A stretch of DNA of 64,000 nucleotides from Dendrocalamus latiflorus (lineage: Eukaryota; Streptophyta; Magnoliopsida; Poales; Poaceae): NCBI GenBank assembly GCA_017311315.1, contig CM029664.1:42508568-42572567 (forward strand), written 5' to 3'. The translations under genes were made by a program, and so were the position numbers. Of the stretch, positions 44,306 to 53,923 are shown in pieces. The notes below the pieces were generated by a model that was not told the DNA's origin, searched no databases, and was given only the letters and a program-made list of their open reading frames with translations. Each line of letters starts with the position of its first letter. The stretch's first letter is position 1.

Positions 44306-45950
44306 ATAAATGCATGCAATGGTTTCTACTGTGATTCATTTTCTCCTAACAAGGCTTACAAGCCTATGATGTGGACTGAAGCTTGGAGTGGTTGGTAAGG
44401 ATTTTTTTGGTGGAGAAGATCCAATTTCTTGTCAAAATATCGCAGCTACAATTTTCATTGTTGTGGTTAACGTCTTTATCATTCAGATTCTGTTGATTCT
44501 TAGTGGTTGTCAGTCCACTTTCATTAATATGCACAATAATTCAGGTTTACTGAATTTGGTGGGACCATCCGTCAACGACCAGTTGAAGATCTTGCATTTG
44601 GTGTCGCTCGCTTCGTCCAAAAGGGTGGTTCTTTTATCAACTACTACATGGTATGGCAGAAAAAAGTTACATATATGCTTATTAATCAGTTGTCTAAAGG
44701 TTCCTGAGGAGAGAGATTCATAGTTGGTGGTTTATTGTTTTTTTCTCAACAAAGTATCATGGAGGAACAAATTTTGGGCGCACTGCTGGAGGTCCCTTCA
44801 TCACCACGAGCTATGACTATGATGCTCCACTTGATGAATATGGTAAGTTTAGAAGGAAAAAATTAGCGACTTTTTGTGTAGAGCATGATCTATAAGTGCT
44901 GTTATCACTATGATCCACTTCTGTCTCTATTATTTGTCTATATTTTAAATATAATAGTGAATTTTCAGAATTCAGACATAAAGATTGGATTTTTTTTATC
45001 AAGTGGGCTCCATTCTTACTCAAACTTTGCTTGTTACTATTTAGGACTTGTAAGGGAACCAAAGTACAGACATCTTAAAGAACTCCACAGAGCTGTTAAG
45101 TTATGTGAGCAGGCTTTGGTTTCTGTTGATCCGGCTGTGACTTCCCTTGGAAGTATGCAAGAGGTCTGTATTCATTGCCCTTTCCACTTAATGAAGTATA
45201 TATCAATACATCATATATTTGATGTGTCATTTACATATACTACCTACACTTGAGGCCCATGTCTTCCGATCTCCATCTGGTTGTGCGGCTTTCCTTGCGA
45301 ACTACAATCCTAACTCTTATGCGAAAGTTGTCTTCAACAATGAGCATTACAACCTTCCACCTTGGTCAATCAGCATCCTTCCTGATTGCAGAAGTGTTGT
45401 TTTTGACACTGCAACGGTAAGTATGGCATGATGTCATTCTCTGATCTTTTTTTGATCCATTATATGATGACTTTGCATTGTTGGTTCAAACTGTTACCAT
45501 CTCCACAGGTTGGCGTTCAGACATCTCAAATGCAAATGTGGGCAGATGGGACCTCTTCAATGATGTGGGAGAGGTATGATGAGGAGGTTGATTCATTGAC
45601 AGCTGCTCCGTTGCTCACCACAACTGGCCTACTTGAGCAGGTTAATGTCACGAAGGACACCAGTGATTATCTCTGGTACATCACCAGGTAATGCCGCATC
45701 AATAAGTTGCAGATCTCTAAATTTCAATATGTACAAAGCTTAATTATGTGGGATAAGGGGTCCCTTTTCTTTGTAAAACTTTGCATCTGTTTTCTGTTTA
45801 TGAAAAATCGAGGGGCATCCATCGTGCTAAATCTCAATTTGCGTAAAAGTAATTATTATATCTGAAAAGGCTTCTATTACCATTTATAGTGTGGATGTAA
45901 ACCCAACTGAAAAGTTTCTACAAGGTGGCAAGCCTCTGTCTCTCACTGTA
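44306..45950 (+). pseudogene. Captured beta-galactosidase (GH35) internal exons
   Basis: Seven exons (44306-44394, 44545-44650, 44755-44842, 45045-45163, 45255-45416, 45509-45687, 45890-45950) have canonical sites and matching phases, with no stop. They encode INACNGFYCDSFSP and KPMMWTEAWSGWFTEFGG (region of the GH35 nucleophile Glu), then [44 protein letters not shown] and PPWSISILPDC. Next come DTSDYLWYITR and KFLQGGKPLSLTV. This is a plant cell-wall type beta-galactosidase. The N-terminal exons, including the acid/base Glu, and everything after SLTV are missing. The last exon is cut mid-coding at about 45950 by the GGTCG-type block. It is non-functional as an enzyme but is unusually well preserved. 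Confidence 0.9.
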
Positions 45951-46340
45951 GGATCGTAGTCGGAAGGCTTACGACCACGTTGGCCGTAGTCTGCAGTCGG
46001 AAGTCGACGCTCGAGCTTGCGACTTCGTTGTGAGGTGGTCGTATGCGGTCGGCTGCGCCCGAGAAGACTTGAACGTAGTCGTAGATACCTGGTAAGTGGT
46101 CGTGTGACCCGTAGGATCGATCGTTTGGTCTGGGAGTCGGTCGTACGGTCTTCTGGGTGGTCGTAGCATGTGGGAGCTGGTCGTATGGCTTGTGCACATA
46201 TTGTTATATGAGACGGTCGTAGCTTAAATCACGCGATAAACGGTCGTAGCTTCTGTTAACCGGTCGTATGGTCTCGCGAAGCGGTCGCAAGACCTGGGAA
46301 TCGGTCGTAGGCTTTTGAGCATTGCGTGTTGGGTGGTTCC
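45948..46340 (+). repeat. GGTCG-type block inside Helitron 2
   Basis: It starts TGTAGGATCGTAGTCGG and contains TTACGACCACGTTGGCC once, then many CGGTCGTA words. Its end (46228-46325: AACGGTCGTAGCTTCTGTTA, CCGGTCGTATGGTCTC, AAGACCTGGGAATCGGTCGT, TTTGAGCATTGC) matches 48236-48345 in the same order and orientation. It is therefore a short copy of the element at 47453-50620. It interrupts the galactosidase exon. Confidence 0.75.
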
Positions 46341-46472
46341 GACCGGTCACGTATTTATGTGACATTCATTATGTGACAAAACCATTTGGTTATACAATAT
46401 ATGAGACTTGAATCTTAATGAATCTGATTGTTCGTTTTATTTTTTACAAATTTTATCTTGTTTTGTATTTTA

Positions 46473-46501
46473 CCGTAGCGTTAGCACGGGCACACTACTA
46501 G
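46473..46501 (+). promoter_or_regulatory. Helitron 2 3' hairpin and CTAG terminus
   Basis: Stem CCGT(A) / (C)ACGG around GCGTTAG, then GCACACTA and CTAG. It has the same loop and the same 12-base distance to the end as Helitron 1. Confidence 0.85.
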
Positions 46502-46741
46502 TTCTATTAAATACTCGGGTGATCTGAATGGTATCTTCCATATCTCGACCTAATCTATTAGTACAAACTAAGTAAATTAATTTAGCAAGTTTGTGCCACA
46601 TAAAAACATAAAAAGAAACTGCTCATCTATAAAAATCATAAGACTTTTCTATAATTAGTATTTAAAATAATCTTGGTAAACTCTCCCATAAAATGCCAAG
46701 ATTTAGATCAAGTGTCACCTCATATTTATTTAAAATATTCT

Positions 46742-46804
<63 letters not shown>

Positions 46805-47452
46805 GCACATCAGTAATCTTTTGTCAGTATCCCGGTCAATCTCTCCCATCCATCCGTATGCCTCGTCCAACCTATGGAACTTCCTTAATAAATAAAATTT
46901 AATTGAAGCAAGCTCGAGATTCGGTATCTTGCAATCGGCTATGTCTAGCCATACTCCTATCTAAAGTGGAATGTTCTTGTGAATATTCCTTCAACGCTGA
47001 TCCTTCTTTTATATCTTGTCCCGGCGAAGTTGCCCCTTCATTTCGCTTCCACCCAAAAATTCGTTCGACTCCATCTCTATCCTACAGCTCGTTACATACC
47101 CTTAATCAAAAGCAAATTATAAATAAACTTAATTATACTTATTTGGACTTTTGCTGGATTTGTTGAATTTGTTAGTCGTTAGACGTGCAATTAATCACTG
47201 GAGCCACGAAGAGACGACAAGTCGAGCCGGATCAAGAATTGGAAAGAGACGCAGACCAATGATCCAAATGATCGACTGAGAAGGCTTTGAATGAAATCAA
47301 GGCCATGGTAAATCGAGCAAGGTAAGTCATCACTTTGATCATATTGATCCTACATTTTATGTGAGAGACCATGTGGAGGTCACCCCATGGTTATGATGAG
47401 TAATTGACTCTTGATCTAGGAAGATTGAGTTTACTTTTTGAGGTTTGTGCTA
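46502..47452. other. AT-rich retroelement-like DNA, no gene
   Basis: Nothing coding. It includes the AT microsatellite at 46744-46801. Around 47195-47330 there is a GACGACAAGTCGAGCC...AAATCGAGCAAGG stretch without recognised homology. Confidence 0.35.
46744..46801. repeat. (AT)n microsatellite
   Basis: About 29 uninterrupted AT units. Confidence 0.95.
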
Positions 47453-47456
47453 GTTC

Positions 47457-48870
47457 TGTAATGTCGTAGCCCTAGCAAAGTGTTCTGCAGCTAATACGAC
47501 CACGTTGGCCATGGTCGGTTGCCCACTGGACCTTTTACGACCACGTTTTCCTTGGTCGGAACCGGGTAGAGGCATTGAACGAGTGGTCGAAAGCCGTGCG
47601 CACTGTTTACAACCACTTTGGGCGTGGTCGAAGGTCACCTGAGAGGTTTACGACCACTCTGGCCATGGTCGAAGGGCACCAGAAGGGAGTACGACCATTT
47701 TGGCAAGTGGTCGGAGTTCATCAGGAAGGTGTACGACCACTTTGGGCGTGATCGGAGAACATAAGAAGGGTTTTCGACTGGTTACGACCACGTTGGTCGT
47801 GGTCGAAGGAAGCTACGACCACGTTGGCATGGTTGAAGGCAGCTCAACCACGTTGGCTGTGGTCGGACGCTGCTACGACCACGATTGGTCGTGGTCAGAA
47901 GCCAGATTCACAGTTCACGACCACACAATCAGCGGTCGGAAGCCGGAAAACTCATTTACGACCACGTTGACGGAGAACGCGGTCGTAAGGCGCAGTCAGT
48001 GGTCGAAAGCGGTCATACGACCACGTTGTCACAGACTTCACTTCCTAAGAACGAAAGCGGGTTTCGACCACGTTATGGCCGAACGTGGTCGCAGCTCAGT
48101 CGGATGCGGTCAGACGAGCTTGGAGCGCGGTCGCAAGTGGGCGACTGCGGTCGGAAGTGTTTAAACATGGTCGGAAGGGTTTCGACCACGGTAAATCTCA
48201 TTGTGCGTGGTCGGAAGGTGGTTCGATCACACGATAACGATCGTAGCTACTGTTAACCGGTCGTATGGTCTCTAGAAGCGATCGCAAGACCTGGGAATCG
48301 GTCGTAACGATCTGGGATGAGGTCGTAGGCTTTGAGCATTGCTTGTCTTGTGATTTTGACCAGTCGTAAGTTGGTACAACCTGGATGGATAAGTCGTAGC
48401 AAGCTACGTGGTGGTCGTAGCAATGCTGTGTGCGGTCGTAAGCTCAGTACGACTTGGTGATCTGCCTTACGAATTGGTAGTTGTCACGATCGGGTGCAGA
48501 AGTCGAAGCCTGTGTGATCGGTGATCCTAGGCAACTGATTGGTGGTCGGCTGAGGCCGTTCGACTTGGTGACTGGCTTGGTAGTCGTGGGATCGACTTGG
48601 TGGTCGGCTGAGCTTTACGGACTTGATGTCTGGCTCTACGACTTGGTAGTCGTAGGAGTTGATTCGACTTTGTGATCATAGCGACCAGTCTTGGTAGTCG
48701 GTAGTCGTAGCCGCTGTGTGGTAATCGTTGCAAGCTTGCGATGGTCGTAGCTTGTGTCTTGGCGGTCGTAGCAGCCTAGTGAGTGGTCATAGGCTGCTGG
48801 CACTTCATGTGTTGTGCATTGGAATGGTCGTAGGGGGTTTATGACCAGGTGTTGTGCTGTGAGTGTGCAC
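47457..48870 (+). repeat. Palindromic CGACCACGTTGGCCATGGT repeat field
   Basis: At 47496-47910 about a dozen units pair CGACCAC with GTGGTCG around a 6-10 base centre (often GTTGGCC), each followed by AAG-type spacers. From 48060 to 48840 the units shift to CGGTCGTA/GGTCGTAGC and TTGGTGGTCG direct words. Open frames here (47700-48256) are repeat by-products. The unit is a self-complementary hairpin former. Confidence 0.75.
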
Positions 48871-49491
48871 TGGAAGTCTTGTTGGGTGTGTCGATTGATG
48901 GTCTAAATATTTTGTGCGGTGCTATGTGACGGTTTGCTTGTCTGTGTGGCTGCAGGACCTCGGAGCTATTTCATGGTGAGGCGTGGGAGGACTGGGACTA
49001 GGCACAGGAGGTGTTGAGGTCCAGACGGTCGGAGACGCCGAAGATGATCGAGGCTGGTGAGGTCGTTGCAAGCCGAGGAGACGAGGAACCGGAGTTGGAG
49101 CTGCCAGAGGATCTTGGAGACAAGTCTTGGTGAGGCTTGGAGTGGTAGGGACTAGACATGGGAGATGTTGAGGTCCAGAACGACTGGGTGAAGCCAAAGA
49201 AGACTTGGGGCTCAAGGTGCGGAGGGCAGGAAGCTTCCGGGAAGGCAGCGGAGTGGCATTTTGGAGAAATGCGGAAGGCTGCAAAGGGAAGCTGTGTCTC
49301 TGCAAAGCACAGGAGTGGTTGGCGTTAACGGGCAAAGCAGTGAAGCCGTTGGTGTTAGAGGATAAAGCACTGAAGTCCGTTTTTGCTAGTGGGTAAAGCA
49401 GTGGAAAAACCCGGTGTTAGGTGGGGTTTACGGGTTAGCCCCAGTGTGGACTAATGGATGGATCCATTAGGTCAAGGTTCACGTGTGAGCC

Positions 49492-49499
49492 TATAAAAG
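49492..49499 (+). promoter_or_regulatory. TATA box in the GGTCG-repeat element
   Basis: TATAAAAG is followed by GGGAGAGG and, 140-180 bp later, a TCTCTCTGTATCTATC leader-like tract. The spacing to the element end (about 1.1 kb) is similar to that of the TATAAATA box in the arm at 12005 (about 0.77 kb), suggesting a shared architecture. Confidence 0.4.
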
Positions 49500-50620
49500 G
49501 GAGAGGGGTGGCAAGTGTTAGACCTGAGTTGGCCGGCTGGGCCTTGGAGGCAGCCGCCTCTCCCTCCCATGGGAGTCTGTGTGCGTGTGTTCGCTCTAGG
49601 GTTAGAGCTTGTCCTCCCGAAGGGAGTGGCTGTAGAAACCTCCTTTGTAATCATTCATCTCTCTGTATCTATCTATCTATCTGAGAAGTATTTTGTCTGA
49701 GATGTCTTGATTACTTGTGTTTTTCTTTCTCTATTTCTGTTGATTCTTCTCGGGTGCTCTTGTTGGCTTTCATGTTTCTTTTGTGTTGAGTTGTTGATCA
49801 AGATTGCCTTAGTCCCTTCTGTTCTGGTCTAGGGAATCAATCTCAAGGCCATTTGGCCAGTTCTTCCCAAGAGCAGCAAGTGGTCGGAGAAGGTCTCTTG
49901 GCCGAATGGTCGTGCACCCCATGTCCTCTGATCTAGTTGTGACTTTGGCTTTCTTATTGGTCTTGGCAGAAAAGTTCTGGTTTCTTTGCAAATTATCTTT
50001 CAGAGGATGAGTTCTTGAATCGTTCAAAGTCTCATGACCAAAAGATATATGAGTCTAAAGTTACATGGAAATTAGATCTTGCGGTCGAGCACTGAGTGAC
50101 TCCTCTGTTTTTCAGTATCGATCTTGTTGTTCTTCTCGGTTGCAGTAGAGAGACTTCGAGTGCTCTGTGATTTCTCAACTTGAGGTCGTTCCGCTGCTGT
50201 GGTTGAAGTCTCCTGGTTACTTGACTCAAGTCTATCAAGTTATTCTTTTTTGAGTCTTGTCGGTCGTGCGCGCTTTCTCTGTTTTCGGTCATTTCTGTGC
50301 AGCCTCTATTGTCGGTCCGATCTCCGGTTTTCAGTGGATCGTCTGTCTTGACCGAGTGATTCGATTGACCATGAGTTGGCGTTCGATCTCTCTGTCACAG
50401 ACAGTCTATCGCTTGGTCAGATCGATCATGATAGGACATTTCGACTACTTTGTTTTGTCGGTTCTCGTTCTGGTGTCAGTCTTGAGATCGGCTCTCCAAT
50501 GAACATTCGATCTTCGTCTTCATAGCTTTGTAGTTATTGGAGAAGAAGATTGTGTGAATACTTGGAAAGTTTTTTTTAAGGCACCATTCACCCCCCTCTG
50601 GTTGCCAGTTCGGTCCTACA

Positions 50621-52206
50621 TTATGCAAAAGTATGTTCCTTTAAATTATCAAAATTGCATACTTACTTTATTATGCAAATGTATGTCAAAGCTTAAGGTA
50701 GTTACAATCCTATTTGATATTTTAAATACTATTATGCCTCTCCTTGACACTTGAATCACCTGACCATTGTCACCCTAGATGTTAATAATAACTTTACTAG
50801 CTATACGTCATATTACTGCCATGCTGGTCTTGTCGAATCCAGGGTCTCAGTAGCCCTGATGATCATTCTTTACTCATGAAAACTAGTTTTGGGACAGTCA
50901 TGGGATGTACGTGGCTGAGTATTTATGTTAAATTGTGATATGCTTCTCAAAACCCTAAAAATCTGCTAAACCGTTTGGGCTGGTGGAAAGAACGGTGGGT
51001 GTGGATGTAACATAGGGGATTGTGGAATGAACCGCCCGGACAAACTAAGGACTTAATCCTGTGTGGACCCTTCATGTAAAACAGTACAACCACAAGCTGG
51101 CATATTGTAGGCTTGGCTGAATAATTTACTAGACTCTCTAGCCATTTCACGGAGAACGTGTGTAGGTGGGTAATGGAAGCCCCATGTGGAATGGGACATC
51201 GGATGTAGGTGAAGTCGCCAAGGCTAGCGTATGTGGAGAGTGGAGTCCGACTGCGCTAACCTGTGGTAGACATCCCGCACAACTTATGGGAGCAACCCCA
51301 TAGGAGTGAGATGCTAGAGGGCGAGGTATTGTAAAGGCCTCGTGATATTCTCTCGATCTGCATGTCTAAGGAATCATGTAGAAATATCGGGACGATTATC
51401 TCTTGTGGGTAAAGATGTACAAACTCTGCAGAGTACAAACTATTCGAATAGCCGTGCCCACAGTCAAGGGCGGACACGAAAATTTTCCTCGAGTTAGTTC
51501 TATTTCAAAACTTTTGAGGGTGGGAAGAAAACTATCAGGCGGATGTAACCTGACTTCGGTAATTTTCCTGGAGGGATGTACTCTAGTGTTGACAATAAGG
51601 TGGAAGTAACCTATTGATCAAAAGCTAGCATAGGTGGATGGAACCATGTAATTGGTGGATGGAACCTACACCGCTATAATTATGCACAATTTCAAAAATC
51701 CATAAAGCATGTTTGTAAAATGCTAAGTCATAGGAATTTTAATTATGATTATTGCAAATGTCGCTTTACGCAAATAAAAGAACCTCAAGCTTCACTTGAC
51801 AGCCTTGCATCTATTATTATTTGCATTCTGTGTGGTGGCTTGCTGAGTACCATCGTACTCACTGTTGCTCAATTACCATCATTCAGTCAATAAGGGAAAG
51901 AAGATCAAGCCCACGGTGTCCTAAGGTGATCGAAAGAGTTGAAAGATGAAGAGGCCAAGAACTAGGTCCGAACCCCAGTCAGCTGCCTGTGGGCAAGTCC
52001 TGAGGGTCCCACTTGAGTGAAGTTTCCGCTGCTGCATTTTATTTTCGACCTGATCGGCCCATGAGTAAGTTGCTACTATATTATCTATGCTTCCGCATAA
52101 TATGTTTGATATACAGCAATGTAACTGTGAGCACTATCTACTGATACAGGGAATAGTGCAGTGGATTCACAGGGGATTCCGGATGGCTAAATCCGGGGTC
52201 TTACGT
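50621..52206 (-). repeat. Non-coding retroelement tract, right
   Basis: Inverted relative of 35796-37811 by short landmarks. It ends AAATCCGGGGTCTTACG, the usual end of such grass retroelement leaders. It also holds a repeated GTGGATGGAACC / GGATGTAACC word at 51540-51670. No coding. Confidence 0.45.
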
Positions 52207-53594
52207 ACGGGGAGAAGATCGAACGGTGACGGAGGGAGTTGAATCGGGCGGATGTGAAGGGGTGACTTTAGTGGGATCGGGCGGTTGGGAGACGTTGCCA
52301 TCGGATGGCTCAAGCGAGACGGCAACGATCGGAGCGGACGGCTGGGGTGTGGCCATGTCACGGGGGAGGGGTCTTCTTCTACCTCCCACCGTGCGCACCC
52401 AGCCGAGAGGTAGAGGCGCAGGGCCTCCGTTCTCCAGCGGCAGTGGCGGTCCCCGAGGGACATGAGGGGCACCAGGGGTAGAGCTAGATGTGTTGGTCCC
52501 ATTTTGGGTTTCAGGGAGGCATGGGAGTCACTGGCGGTGGCCGGCGGTGAAAGGGAGGGGTTCGGTCCCACGGCGGCGCAAGGGTCCACCGGAGGCTCTT
52601 GAGCCCAAAGGGTGGTGATTTCACGGTTTAGGGACCTCAATGCTCACAATGGCGGTGGTAAGATCGGCTGGGGAGTCTCGTGGAAAGCTGGCCACGGGGA
52701 AGCTACTTGGTCGGCGGTGATCGTCGGCGTTAGGGCTCCACAGCATCTCTCCTGGCCAAAGAAGTTCACCAAAGGGTTTAGCAGACTGGGAAGGTGCTCT
52801 GGGACAACGGAATCGACAAATGGGGGGAGGAGGGAAGGGGATTGCCTTTTGGGGGTCACCGGCGTAGGGGACGACGGCGGCGGGGCTTAATGCAACGGGG
52901 CTTCAATCGGTTGCGCTAGGAGAGACTTGGGAGTGGTAGGAAGCTATTTAGAATGGTGGGGAGGCTTGGGGAGCACGGGAAAGCAAGAGTGGCGTGCGAG
53001 AGAGCTCGAGCGGAAGGGAAAAAGAGGGAAAGGGCATGGGCGCGGCGCCGGTGGTCAGCAGAAGGACGGGGAGCTGGTAGCGCGCCGTCTCTGAGTAAAG
53101 AAGCGGCATCCGGCTCTGCAGGGCGAGTAATGGCGAGGAACGGGCGTGGGAGCAGGCAAGCGAACGGCATGGGCGGGCGAGCTCCGGCGCGGTAGAGGGA
53201 GACAGGCGGGGAATGACAAGTGGGGCCAAGGGGAAGGGCAGAGCGACGCGTGGCGAGAGGAGGCGTCGACAGTTTCGGACCGGGTAGAGTCAGGGTGACG
53301 AGGGCGGGCGAAACCGGGGGCGCAGACGTGGGCGCAGGCATGGGCGCAGCGCGCAACGTGTGAGCGAGAGGAAAGGTGGGGAGGGAGGGGGCGCCAGCGG
53401 AGAAAGGAGGGAGGCGCCGGGGAAAAAAAGGAAGCGGAGAAGAGGGGTGGCGCCAGCGGAGAGGGATGGCGCCCAGCCAGAAAAGGGAGGCGGCTTCCGG
53501 GGAAAGTTTCCAGAAAGGGAAAGTTTCCAAAAATCACTCAAAATTTCAGGAAAAAGCACAAAAATTTTCTGGTTTGAAATTTTGGGACTTTTCA
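52207..53594 (-). repeat. LTR-like tract, opposite orientation to 37812-39410
   Basis: On the minus strand it starts TGAAAAGTCCCAAAATTTC and becomes GC-rich, as an LTR of Ty3/gypsy type would. It contains many CGGGCGAG-type short words and overlapping open frames on both strands without domains. It forms the right edge of the insertion in copia pol. Confidence 0.4.
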
Positions 53595-53641
53595 TGAACT
53601 TGGTGATCTCACCTATCCAGATTGAGGGAGGATGTTAAGAT
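53595..53641 (+). pseudogene. Last codons of copia pol
   Basis: It reads LNLVISPIQIEGGC and then TAA within the LTR when joined to 35795 (the TGAAC duplication counted once). This proves the insertion is later than the copia element. Confidence 0.85.
53622..53632 (+). promoter_or_regulatory. Polypurine tract of the copia element
   Basis: A GAGGGAGGA run immediately precedes the 3' LTR TG, the plus-strand priming site. Confidence 0.8.
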
Positions 53642-53918
53642 TACAATGTGCTATAGATAGAATACCTGGCTGTAGATAGAATAGTTGAACTAGTTGTTAG
53701 GAAGTCTATCTTGTATTCGGTGTATAATTTTGTTTTAGAGATAGATTTTTGATTGCATCCAAAATGGGAATTGTAATCTGTCCCGCTGCTGAACAGAGTT
53801 TCCTCTGTTGTAGCTAGTGTTTGTAATCTAGCAATGACTCGGCAATGTATATATATTGAAATCTAAATGTCGGGCATTTTTTGTATCGGCAAACATCAAT
53901 CTCCGTGAGTGTTTTACA
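53633..53918 (+). repeat. 3' LTR of the copia element
   Basis: 286 bp, TGTTAAGATTACA to GTTTTACA. It is the uninterrupted partner of 31021-31724. Confidence 0.93.
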
Positions 53919-53923
53919 GGAAC

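Larger units (their letters stand above)
39470..46501 (+). mobile_element. Helitron 2, non-autonomous, gene-capturing
   Basis: The 3' end is secure: hairpin CCGTAGCGTTAGCACGG (46473-46489), 12 bases, then CTAG followed by T. It closely matches Helitron 1. The 5' end is not certain; an A|TCTC junction near 39469 is a candidate. It carries, all on the plus strand, a VPS9A 5' part, CBL 3' exons and seven beta-galactosidase exons, then a short GGTCG-type block. There is no Rep/helicase. Introns are kept in all captured genes, so capture was at DNA level. Confidence 0.75.
47453..50620 (+). mobile_element. GGTCG-repeat element ending TTCACCCCCCTCTGG..TCCTACA
   Basis: The right end (CCATTCACCCCCCTCTGG to CGGTCCTACA at 50620) is the same type as the end at 12730-12779. 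The left end is placed at TGTAATGTCGTAGCC (47457) only because the right end inverted reads TGTAGGACCG. The left 1.4 kb is a dense repeat field. The middle (48950-49440) has GAGGTGTTGAGGTCCAGA-type duplicated segments. The right third has a TATA box and AT/CT-rich DNA. No protein is recognised. The left boundary is uncertain. Confidence 0.45.
35796..53594. mobile_element. 17.8-kb TG...CA insertion in the last codons of copia pol, with 5-bp TSD
   Basis: The insertion begins TGTAACGCCC and ends GGGACTTTTCA. It is flanked by TGAAC at 35791-35795 and 53595-53599, as for an LTR retrotransposon. The two ends are not direct repeats of each other. On each side a leader-like tract and a GC-rich LTR-like tract appear, in opposite orientations and order, so this is probably a composite of several retroelements and not one clean unit. 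No gag or pol was found inside. It contains Helitron 2 and the GGTCG-repeat element at 47453-50620. Confidence 0.7.
31021..53918 (+). mobile_element. Ty1/copia LTR retrotransposon, interrupted by a 17.8-kb insertion
   Basis: The 5' LTR is 31021-31724 and the 3' LTR 53633-53918, both TGTTAAGATTACA...TTTTACA. The 5-bp duplication GGAAC flanks it (31016-31020 and 53919-53923). A tRNA-Met-type primer site follows the 5' LTR and a purine tract precedes the 3' LTR. The internal region codes for a single gag-pol in the copia order. Removing the insertion at 35796-53594 restores a continuous reading frame to the 3' LTR. The LTRs differ at many positions and the gene is riddled with stops, so the element is old and inactive. 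Confidence 0.93.

Noticed and set aside
52167..53595. Open frames of 157-204 codons, both strands
   Set aside because: Same composition effect in the inverted LTR-like tract; low-complexity translation.
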